From positions 279,457 through 339,456 of the forward strand of contig NW_019091517.1 of assembly GCF_001949145.1 (NCBI RefSeq): 60,000 nt of DNA. Reading direction: 5' to 3'. Each line of letters starts with the position of its first letter. Positions within the stretch are counted from its first letter, which is position 1. The position numbers and the translations under genes are program-made. Below the pieces are notes generated by a model, which was not told where the DNA came from, ran no database searches, and saw only the letters and a list, made by a program, of their open reading frames with translations. The DNA is from Acanthaster planci (Eukaryota; Echinodermata; Asteroidea; Valvatida; Acanthasteridae). This document shows, piece after piece, positions 10,431 through 21,900 of this stretch.

Positions 10431-12647
10431 CTACAGTTAAGGTGGGATGTTAGGGTTGGGCTTGATTAGCATGAGGAAAAGTGCTGGCATCTCCAGCGAC
10501 CACTCAATTTTATTACAAGAACATTACTCCCAAAACAGTATTCAAAACTACTGTGTGATATAATTCATCCCAGAAGCTGGGATGTTTAAAGACATGACCT
10601 GCAGCGTGCAACATTTAATCCTATCATTTTTCAGGGGCTCATACTTCTCACTTATAAATTATTACTAAAATTTACTGAATTCTTTAACACTTTTATCCGT
10701 GTGACACGCTATAAATAATGTTGGCTGCCAAAGTATTCCATAGTTCTACTGACTTGCAACAAACCATACTTGACATGGACAGGTAAATTGGTTTACATGT
10801 AATAAAAATTTACACAATCACTTCACAAAATAATTACTTTGGCAAGTAGTAATATATAATCCATTTATATTAAAAAACCTAAGCAGGAATGAATTAAAGT
10901 GAGTTTTCAACAGAACTGAGTGGCATCATTGGCAATCCACTCGAGTACGCAGTGTAAACATTTATTCAAAACAGTTGGTGTTTTTCAGAAGTTTTGAAAG
11001 GTACTCCACTATTGAGATAATAAAATAAATTAGCCTTTACTGCTGATTTACTCCAAACCAGAATTCTGTTGACAATATCGAGCTGACTGAATCTAGGCTT
11101 CACTTGTAGTCAAGTCAAACAAGGCGACCAATGAGCAACTGGTTCTTGAAGAACAATAGGCAAGGAAGTTGGGAATTTCCACAAAATGTGTATTTTCCTT
11201 GACTTGCTTGAGGTTCAATCCCCTGCCTTGTCTACGTTGTTGCCTCCCCGTTAGCTTAAAAAATTGCAGAACAATCTGCAGCCACAATTGGAAATGAACG
11301 GGAGTGGGCTGTACCAGTCACTGCCCGTTTCTGGTTATTTTCACCAAACACAAGCCAGGTTCGCCTATTTCCAACGGGCAGCAGTTTATTTATGTAGGGT
11401 AAACCCCTGGGTTCACCGCCCCAGGGTCATCAGCACAATAATGCTCCCTCCCCTTACAGGATGTGAGATAAACTTACTCAAACTGTTGGGTAACTGCCAT
11501 TCACCTGCCATCCGAGTTCGTTTTTTTCCCCCATCGACTGGAGACTTCAGTTTCCCGTGTTTGTTCCTACATTGCACAAACACTGCCAGGGAGGGACGCC
11601 ACGGGGAAAGTTGATACTCTTTGCAAAGTTTTGGAAAGGGTGGGAAAATCAATTGCTGGCCAGTAATGGCAAAGGCATGGGGATGACTTCCTGTCCAATA
11701 ATCTGCGACGTCCCAGGTGGTCAGCGCCAAAAAGTAATGTTTTAATTGGTGCCACACGTGGGGTGAAATGGGGAGGGGGGGGCTGGGTGAATATTAATGT
11801 GTTGGGCTCAACAAAGTGACAGGTCAGACTGGCTTGAGGAACATGATAGGTGTATCCATTCCCGCAAGGGGAAACTGAACTGACGCATGTGCTACGTGAT
11901 ACCTACTGATGTTTTACTAACTTTGCAATTACCTGCAACCAAAAATAAGCTGTTTGTACTTGTTTTATTTTTAGAAGCCGATGATCAAAAAAATTGAGTT
12001 GGGCCTTAAGAATACGAATAGGAATGGTGTCCTTTTTCCAGAACTACATCTCTGTGGAGTTCCACACATTCAGAAAAATATTTATACACAAAGCAGCCAT
12101 GCATTGCAGATGTGAACCTTCTGTTAGAAAACACAAAATGATTTCAGGATGGAGAGCACCACTGAGGGTAATCTAGTTGACTTTTCCTTCTGACCAATCA
12201 CATAGACTCATATCTGCCCATCTCAAAAAAGTTCAAAAGCAACTTGCGCATTCCTATTATGTGTGCTATTGCTTCTGCACAATTTGCTTTAGCCCTGAAT
12301 TCTGCCATTGCTAGCAAAGAGTGACCTCTTTCTAATAAAATTCTTGTTAAACTGCTTTTATGAGGACTGCCATGATAGAACGGTTCTGTTCGGCTTTGAA
12401 TTACCATGGAAAGAAGGCAGCGAACCATGAAAACATGGTTTTCTTCAGGGTCCTTGAGCACACGAAATCAACAAATATTGATTTTTTGGTTTTATGAGAA
12501 AGAAAGACCCACTGAAATGTTGCTTAGATCAGTTTTTTGTTTTGTTTCAATAAGAGAAAAAAGCAAGACATGTTGTGACCACTTAAGAAGCCGTACTAAT
12601 TTTCTTGCATTGCATGTGTAATTCTGTTGCAAGGTAGCCAGAATTAT

Positions 12648-12653
12648 TTTATT
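12648..12653 (-). terminator. Candidate polyadenylation signal of AKAP10
   Basis: AATAAA on the - strand (TTTATT on +), 313 nt beyond the AKAP10 stop codon. Other AATAAA words lie further downstream, so the functional site is uncertain. Confidence 0.4.
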
Positions 12654-12965
12654 AAGAGTCTGTCTTTTATCGATAAGCTTCTCTCCATACAAAACCCATA
12701 TATCCAAATGACCAGCAGTTTCTGCTGGTTTCCAGCCATGTGTGTGTTAACTGATTTCTTTACAATTGCTTGGTTTCTTGGCGAGTGCTGTTCACAGTCA
12801 AAACACAAAAGCATTTGAATTTACTGACATTGACAAAGGATTGGACAGAAAGTACCACCAGTGTCTAGGTGACGCTTCTTAGGTCAACCCAGTGATTTGT
12901 GACAACGCTGTCACCATGGCATTGCCTTGGTGATCTAATACAAGGAAAGATTCTGTTTGCTGTCG

Positions 12966-15900
12966 TCATGATGAAGACGACTGGTGGCTGACCTCGTTAA
13001 ATTTGACCCGCGGGCTTCCGAGGGGAACGCTGTGACCTGGGGACAAGCCTCTGCTGGCTGGGGCTGGGTGGGGCTTCACTGCTGGGGAAGGGGGTGGAGT
13101 GGATGACCCCGTCTGCATGTTGACATCATTGATGATCATCTGGGCTATCTTCAGCGCCATCTCTTCTTTACTCTGCAAAGGAAAGCAAGAAGCAGACCAC
13201 ATGTCATATTACAAGGGCATCTGGAAACAGCATCTGAAAAATACTTTTCCCATATTTTCAAAATTCTGAAAACTAAAACTACCTTAGGATTTACAAGCCA
13301 CCAAAGACAACATTTCAAAGTAATTTCCAAAACATTATTCAGTTGTTGTTTTGGCTCCTCTGTTGGCTGAAACATAAATGGTTGTTCACAGAATAGAACC
13401 AACAATTCTCCATACAGAGACGTCTTCCCACTGAGCTACCATGCACCATCTACAAGTTTACCTCTGCATTATGCTTGCCCATTCCTCCACATGTAGATGG
13501 GTGTTTCTGGAGCTATGTTTTGTCAGGTATTCTCTTCATGTTTGTCAGACTGGCAGTAAGTTCAAATATGTCTGAAATGTAGTACTATCCAAGGTTTTCA
13601 CAAAAACCTTCAAAGCTGGTGGGCAAAGGTGGATCCAGGGGGCATGGCCCTCACAAGAAAAGGAACCTTTTTTTAAAGTAAAGAAAGGTAATTTCATAAC
13701 CCTTCCTTCTAAAAAAAAAAGCCTAGAGAGCGATAGAATTGTCTCATCATTTAGAAAGGCCATTGAAGGTTACACAAAAATTTTGTCCTTTTTTGGCTCC
13801 CCCCTCCAAAAAAACTTGTCCCCCCAAATTTTGTTGTGGATCCACCCCTGCTAATGGACAAGATAGCATCCTTTGAGTGTATCTGCAATAAGGCACATAC
13901 CGCATCCTGTTCGCCTTTCACAAGCTTCTTCAAAGAGAACTTCGAACCTGTTCGTGGGACAAACAAAATGAGATCAACGGAAACGGTCACTCAACTGGGA
14001 AGTCAGCAAGAAGCTGCATAAAAATTTATCAAGTTTTTTTCCAAACAGACACCAGTTCGTTCCAAACATCTGTGACAAACTCACTTGAGGATTTCTTGTT
14101 CATGGCCTCTGGGTCTGGCTCGTACTCAGCAACATACTGGCCAAGGTGGTTCACCTTACCAAACGTCATCATTCTAGCATGAGAAACAAAAAAAACAAAT
14201 TTCTGTGAGAAGGAAGCTTGGCCTCATCAGGACGGTTCATGACCAACAACTGGGGGGCCAGGTGACACGAATCTGTAACTAGTCAGGTGTTCTGTTCTTG
14301 AGCGAGGTATTTTGCCCCCAAAATAAATGATGGCTGGGATGACTATTGTCCTATTATTTGAGCATATTATATAACTTTCTTTCAGAGTATAAGGTAATCA
14401 CCCAGTTACAGTAAGGCAGACACTGAAGGTCCATGCGATCACACACAAGCCATTTCTTAATAATAAACACCAAAATGATTTGGAAGGATCTAGCCAAATG
14501 AAACCATCTTTTCACATGTATTTTGGTCCCTTGCATATCCGCATCCATTTTCCACTTATTATACAATTTCGAAAGAAATTCTCTGTAAGTTGTTCAGATG
14601 CTGAATGAATGTCAATGGAAAAGCACCTTCGGGTTGGTTGAAGACACATACGCACTTGCACCCCATCTGAGAAACTGAGACTCATCTGGCAAACTATTCC
14701 AAAGGCACCTGCCCAAGGAGCATGGTTCTGGACAGGTGCGTAAACTCACCCGTGGTCTGGCCTCTGCCACAGCAGATCGGGATTAGAGTCCAGACTCTCC
14801 ATGTTCATCTCGCTCTCCTCAAATAACTTCTTGACGTTGCCCTCAGCCAAGAGGGTGTTGCGCGACTTGGGCTTGTCCTCAGACCCCGTGCCCCCCACAC
14901 CAACGACTCCTACCGAAGTGTCTCCCGGGTACGTGGCGGCATGCTCACTCTTGATGGTGTTGATGAGCTCAGACAGAAATTTGTAATACAGCTGGCTTTG
15001 TAGGAATCCGGGGAAGTACACCTGAATCAGGTGGAGAAACAACCCACAATCAACGTACAATCTCAATTACGGGCACGCACCTTACGACAGTGGTTTGCTT
15101 AAAAAATGTCAGAACATGCTCATATGCAGCTTGATGAAAAGTCAGAGATCAAAAAACCATATTACATGTTTAGAAGGCTGTCAATGACAACAAAAACAAT
15201 TTGGGGAGTCAGATTGGTGCAGCCGTGCTGTCCTTGCCTTCCACCCCAGCGGCTTGGATTCAAATCCCAACCAGGCCGTGGATCGGGTTTTCAGTCCCTA
15301 CATGATTCCATGGGTACACCCAGAATATTTGTCTGGGGATTTTTCCCACTTGTACAACTGAACTTTCCATCACTGTCTTCCTTTCCGTGGCCCTGGAAGA
15401 ACAGTTTGTAACAGATTGGATTTACCCAGTTTAAACAAATGATAAGTAAAACATAAACTATATTTGATGATGAGAGTTGCTTTCTCTAATCCTTTTTTTT
15501 TCTGTAAAGCATTGTGTGCCAATAATTTGCCCAACAGATCATGACATTCCAGTCATCAGACTAATGGAGTATGACTGAAGTAGATACGGTGACATGGCCC
15601 TGAGATTTACCGTTTCTAACGTGGTGTAGGCCTTGCGCATGGGCGTGGCAAAGCAGTCGGGCAGGGGGCCACCCTCGCGACAAATGTTAGTCTCCACTTC
15701 TAGCCGTATACTGTCATCAAAGCCAATCGGACATGTAGCCTGGAGTGAGAAGTATCTGTAGTGGGGGTGAAGGACAACAGATATTTAAAAATCCCTCAAA
15801 TTAAGTCACAAGTTGTGCACAGAATTTTCCCAGGTCTCTGTCCGCCCCAAGCAGAGCAGCCCCTCATTGGTTGAAAAGATCCATGCTGATCGGGAGTGTT

Positions 15901-18900
15901 CATTTTGTTGGTAGCTATTCGACCATAACGCTTGCATTTCCTAGTCATTCATGAACCAGCTAAGTTCAATTCTGACCAAAGGAGCCTCGGTTGCTAAGAA
16001 AATTGTACCCTTTCTCGATCAAGCTCGAGACTCAATGAGTCAAGTTGAGATGCTTGAAAATATGACTTGAAGGTTCATGTCGCAAGAGGTCACAAAGAAG
16101 TCTTATCCCTAACTCCTAAGAGTGATTTACTTGGAACATTCCTCATCCTTGCAAATCACAACACCATTTAGTAAACCGTGCCCATAAACAGTTGGACTCG
16201 GTTTATTTGTCGTATGCCTCATCTCACACGAAACCCAGTCAGTTTACTAGTGAAGTATTCATCCTCACACATTTCAAAAGGCAATGGTGTTGGAGTTTGG
16301 CTGGTGGGGGATCGTCAGGGTTAACCCTCCTATGCTGAAGTCACTCTTTGGGTTATTTGGTAAACACCTTAAAGAAGCACAGCTGTGTCGTGTTGTGCAC
16401 TGCACCAACAGTCCCTCACAGGGATATNNNNNNNNNNNNNNNNNNNNNNNNNNNNNNNNNNNNNNNNNNNNNNNNNNNNNNNNNNNNNNNNNNNNNNNNN
16501 NNNNNNNNNNNNNNNNNNNNNNNNNNNNNNNNNNNNNNNNNNNNNNNNNNTGTGCTTCACTGTTTCATGCGCATAATTGTGCAGTAAACCAAATGCAGTG
16601 AAGAGGACTGCATAAAAGACCCTGGGTCATCTTGTGCTGGCAATCTACTGTGTACACACTGAACCTGTGCATGTTTGAGTTCCGTATAGAAAATACATGC
16701 TCACCAGTGACTGTGGGCATTTTGTGCACAATTGTGCTGTAAAACCAAAGGAGGGTTAATGCAAACACACTTACTGATCATATAACACCATGGCGTCACT
16801 CTGTGCTTCTCCGCTGTCATACTGACCCTGCTGGGACAGCAGGTGCTTCTGAAAGTTCTCTGCAGCCAACCAGAACTGTAGCAGGTGTACAACACCTTCC
16901 TGTTCCATATACTAAGGGGAAGAATCAAACCAGACAATCAGGGCATTACACTATAAGTGTAAGGTTCTCATGGAGGGGTGACCTATCCAGAAAAGAATGA
17001 AATCCAAGAGGCTGTTAACTTACCTCCATGAAGTAGAATGTTGCGGTGTCATTATACAGAATGTCGGCAAGGTAGGCCTTGCCTGTGGTTAGTACGTCGA
17101 TTTGGTATTTACAGTGGAACTCGCTCCTTAGGAATGGCTGGAAAAAGCTGCATAAAATGAGGAAAATTGATGATATTTGAATTGCTTCAATAATTCTCCA
17201 AAATACATTTTACAAGTTACGCATTACGGCATGCAAACAATTTAATACATAAATGTTATATATACATGTAATTCAGACCATGTTCAGACAGCGTATTAAC
17301 TTTGAGAGGATTACGTTTCCGTTACATCGGAGATACACCTGAAATAAGTACAAGACACTATCCCACACCACTCAAGACATCTCCATGTCTGAACACACCC
17401 TTAAAAACTCTCAACCACTCCAAATCAGCTATCAGTTCTAATCATTCTAAAGCTCTTTTCTGTTATTTTGTTTTTGTGAGCATTAAGTTCAAAACTGGTC
17501 CCACGAACTACGTATAATTCACACACCAGAATGATTGCAAATGTATGTGAATCAGTCAGCCTATAGCAATGTCGAAAAAGTCATAGCAGCGGCCATGATT
17601 GACACAGGCACACATGGAAGCCACAGGGCTAGCGGCTGCAGCCACTTTCCATAAAACATGTGTTACTCCTAGCCATAGCCATCTGATTTGGACCCAGATT
17701 TTTCCTGGCCATTGTAATCATGCTACACAGAGTATTTTCTGCAGGAAATGGCAGGTAAAGATTGGTATTAAAGTTGTCAATCAATGAGCTCTCACGCATT
17801 CACTTACTGCATCTCCATGGAATCAAACACAAAGTTCTGTGCTGTCTTGAAGCAGTCTGGATTTAGCCAGCCTTCCTGTGGACACATTTTGGCTGAAACA
17901 GAATGGAAAGAAATTACTCTCTTATTTGTGGTACATCAAACATGCACACCAGCCAAATCTGATCAAATTAGGAATCATCAGGTTAGAGCCTGTGCTGGAA
18001 TTTAATACTCAAATCCGAGTACAGAATACTCTGAGTATTTTAGGGGCTGAGTCCTGGGCTAAGTACAAGTGCACTGGTGATAAGTCCGAGTCCAAAGCAC
18101 CAAGTAAAAGTACATTCAAGGCTGAGTACTGGGCCGAGTCTGAGTACTAAAGTCCAAGTCTAAGTACATGTTCATGTGTTATACCTGGAAGCCCACTCTA
18201 TAATATCGGAAACTGCCAGCATAGTCAACTATGAAAAAAGGCCACAAAACCTCTGTCAGTGTGCACATGTACGTGCACAGTAAGAAATGATGTGATGCTT
18301 CCGGAGCACAAACTTGGCTCATATCCATGCTACGAGTTCCCAAAGTTATAGCTGTGGCGGCAGAAACAAGACTAGCAGAAAGTTCTTATACCCAGGGCAT
18401 GGTAAGCATTCTATACGTGTTACAGATTAAAGAGCCGTGTTCAAGGTTGAGCAATGCAATCTCTGCTCGTCGCCCAGTGCCCGAAAACGGACAATTCATG
18501 TGCCACTCCTCGTGTATAAAATCAGATTACATACAAGTACATTTGCAGTGAAGTTACAGAGTAGGTCTTGCATGCAACAGTCGTTGATCATAATCTTTAA
18601 TGTTGGACATCGACCCGCCATTTTATTTGGCAGAATTAACATTAAATCTGAGCCTTAAAGTTTATGTTTGTGACTGAAAACTTCACTCTTCATTGAACAC
18701 TTCCGAGGGCCCATTCAGCGATAGTACACCAAGCTTACCAAGTTTTGTTTAATGCAAGAAATATGCAATTTGTCTTTCTCTTGCTGCCGCAGTTTAATTG
18801 TTTTGCAATGTGGTACTAGCCTTGTCTCAAGGCATCTATGCAGATTCCCAGTCTGAATTCCCCACGTGTGCAATAGTCATATGTGTGAGTATGAACTTGT

Positions 18901-21900
18901 TTGCGCCTTGATTTCATTGCTAGTACGGTGCACGTGTGAACAGCCAATGTGTGTACCATACCGGGCCGCTGCACTGTGCCGCCTGCCGCTGCACGCATGG
19001 GGCTAATGCACGCCATAGCGCTTGCAAGTATTGGTACCAGTGCGGACAACCCAATCATGAGGTGGAGTGGTGCAATTTAGCATGTTTCCAGCATAATTCG
19101 TTCATTAAAAGCAGGCATTTGAAAAGGGTTTGGTAGGTATTTATTTGTAGTACTTGGCAGAAAGCTTTCTTTATATGTATTTTTGAAACCATTCTTAGTG
19201 GGAAATTTTGCAAGTTCCGTTTAAAGCAGTGGATTCCATTTCAAAAGGCTGATTCTGTGAATTCCATACGTTATCCGCGATTGAGGTAAATCATTGGCCC
19301 CATGAAAGGTCCCAACAGTGGTCTCACAAGTGCACTCAAGCCCGACTTTAAGCCTCATCGAATAGACACATTAAGTAGTGTATCTTGTTTCTTACATTTG
19401 AGTAGTCACAACTTTTGTTTGGTTTTGCTATAAAATAGACGAAGGTTGTGACCTTACAAAACAATGAATGAGCACATCATGGTGTCAACTTCGATCACCG
19501 ACAAAGGGTAAGCCAAATGCATATGCTACATGTATGCTGACTGCTGACTCCAATTAGCTAATTTCAAAACAAGCATCCAAGCCACAGTTTATCAGTTTTC
19601 TATGCTACCCAAACAAACTTCCTGACATTTCTCAGATACACCTGTTTACAACTTCTGTAAGGAAAAACTGATAACCATCCTGCTTGTAACATTGAAAAAA
19701 TGAACCAAAAGTCTGTGTATTTTTACCAATAACGTCCAGTCTGATTTCATCAGTAATTCCAACGGGCAGAGGTGCATCCTTGCACAGATATCTAGTGAAG
19801 ATGTTGGATGCATCCCTCTCGACAGCTGTAAGACAATGGGAAGATGAACAAGAAGACAGAAAACAGACAATGTCAACTGTTGATAGTTTTGTGGGGTCTT
19901 TCTGTTTTCTTCCATTTGGGATTTATGTCTTCCAGTCTTTGACTTTCCAAAATAATGTTCTTATTCTGTAAAAATTTTAACTGTTCTCTAATCAATTTTC
20001 TCTCTTTAATTTCATTTGTTTTTCGAATAAAAATATTACTTTTTGTTCAATTGCCATTATTTTAAAACCCTACCTGTTCTTGGATCAACACCTTTCCATG
20101 AGTTGGTTCTTCTGTGGCCAAGCTCAGCTGGACTGGCCTCGGGTTTCGTTCGCTCAATGGCAATAAGCGAGTCCGATTTGGCTCTGGAGTGCGTTTTAAC
20201 ATTTGCCTCATTTGTCTGACTGCTTGGTTCCTTACTTTCAGTTTGGTCATTGTTGTTCTGGCCCGAGTTGGCCATGCCATCCTGGGTTACATTCGGTTGG
20301 GACAAATGAGGAATACTGACATTGGATTCGCCGCTCATTTGGCTGTCGGCCTGGGGTAGCAGGCTATCGGTGAGAGTTGTCTTGGAGCCAGCCCGGGGCT
20401 TCTGCTCGGCTATGCTCTTGCTGGCATTGGTGAGGGATTCCGAGCGCAGCCTGGACCAGGAGGCCGTGGAGAAACTCTCAGTGGCCAGCCAGAACTGGAC
20501 CAGATGGACAGCGTTCTGGGCCTGCATGAACTGGATGAAGTAGGCCAAGGCTCCGTTGTCATGCAACACCTCCGGGAGGGTTCGGCACAGCCGCGATTTG
20601 GTCTCCAGCTCAGTGTTGACAACTTGCTTAGTACCTGGAATCCAACATCCACAATTGTAACCCTTGTGTATTCACTCTATAAGCATCCAGACAAACTTAA
20701 CATAATTCCATCAGATTCATCTGTGAAATCCAAAAGCTGAAGTGACAAACTTTGTTCGTAATTTCAACCACAAAACAATTTTCAATGGCATGGATGAGGA
20801 GTGAAATGAGGAAATCAGCTGATCTGAGGAAAACCTGCATGCCTGAAAAGAATTTGTTTGAACTGATGGACGTTATTAGAATTGGAATACATGGCCGTTT
20901 TCCAATACTCAACTTCGGCTCCGTCTCAGGCTTCAACTGCTTTTTAACTAGCTGCCTTTGAAGCTGTAAGCGCAGTAATTAGTCTAATAGTGCCACAAAA
21001 CATCAAATAAGATGCAAGAGAACAAAAAATCACAGTAATCCAATTTAATGTAAACGCTTCAGGCCCACAATCGGGGATTGGTTTTGGGAATGAAGCCTGA
21101 GACGGAGACGAGGTTGAGTATTGGAAAACGTCCCGTGAAGGCTCTTGTATGCCAATTCTAAGGGGCTGATAGTGACATCATCTGTCGAAATCAGGGTGCA
21201 CCAACATCAAGAAGACAGTTTATTTATATGTGACTTGACCAGGTTCCTCAGAACTTCTAGCACAGCAGTGCCTAAAATACCAACAACTCATTTCAACAGG
21301 TTCTGAACATGAACAACCCTCAAGTCCATTTCACTACTTGTGATCAAAAGTTCCACAGGATGTGTGCCATGAACTTAAACAAGCAGTGAATGCAAAAAAA
21401 GTTGCATGATTTGATCATAACATAACACTCTCCACACTTCCTTTCTTAGGGGGCCATCCATTTTTTTCACCTCTTTTTTTCACCATCACAGGAGTACAAA
21501 TATGCACAAGGGGTGGGGGTTAGGGGCCCTTTACTCTCAAAGGGACAGGGTCCAAAAACAAGTATTCTTCGGGCACTCTTGTGAATGATGGAAAAAATGG
21601 ATGGCCCCTTAAATGACATTATGGTTTACCACAGTTGAGTAAAGAAGAGCAGCCCTGCTCACCTGTTCCCAAGTCTCCATACTGGTTGTCCTCATCGCTG
21701 AACTCCCGTCTCAGGCCAGCTTCCTTCCCCAGGCTCTCCCGCCTCTGCTGCTCCGTGGGCTGTTCATTCCTGAGTGAGGCAAGAGCGCCACCATTGGGCA
21801 AGCCGATGCCAGTCTGCACCAGTTTCCTCTGGGTGGGGTAGGGGGGTGGCTTTGCAGTGGTAGACGGGATACTGGTGGGAGGAATCGAGGGTGTTGGCCT

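Larger units (their letters stand above)
9071..12965. other. Convergent intergenic / 3' UTR region between TUBD1 and AKAP10
   Basis: AT-rich DNA holding the 3' UTRs of both genes. I see no further gene. It contains one copy of a dispersed repeat (9189-9277), a decayed inverted-repeat element (10252-10430) and a poly-C tract near 9446. Several AATAAA words on both strands could end either transcript. Confidence 0.6.

Noticed and set aside
13378-13447. Functional tRNA gene
   Set aside because: A- and B-box-like words are present but acceptor-stem pairing and a clear anticodon arm are not, so it is listed only as a tRNA-like fragment.
18003-18172. CRISPR-like or satellite array
   Set aside because: Units are six-base, degenerate and without spacers. 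This is an animal genome and the pattern is a decayed microsatellite.
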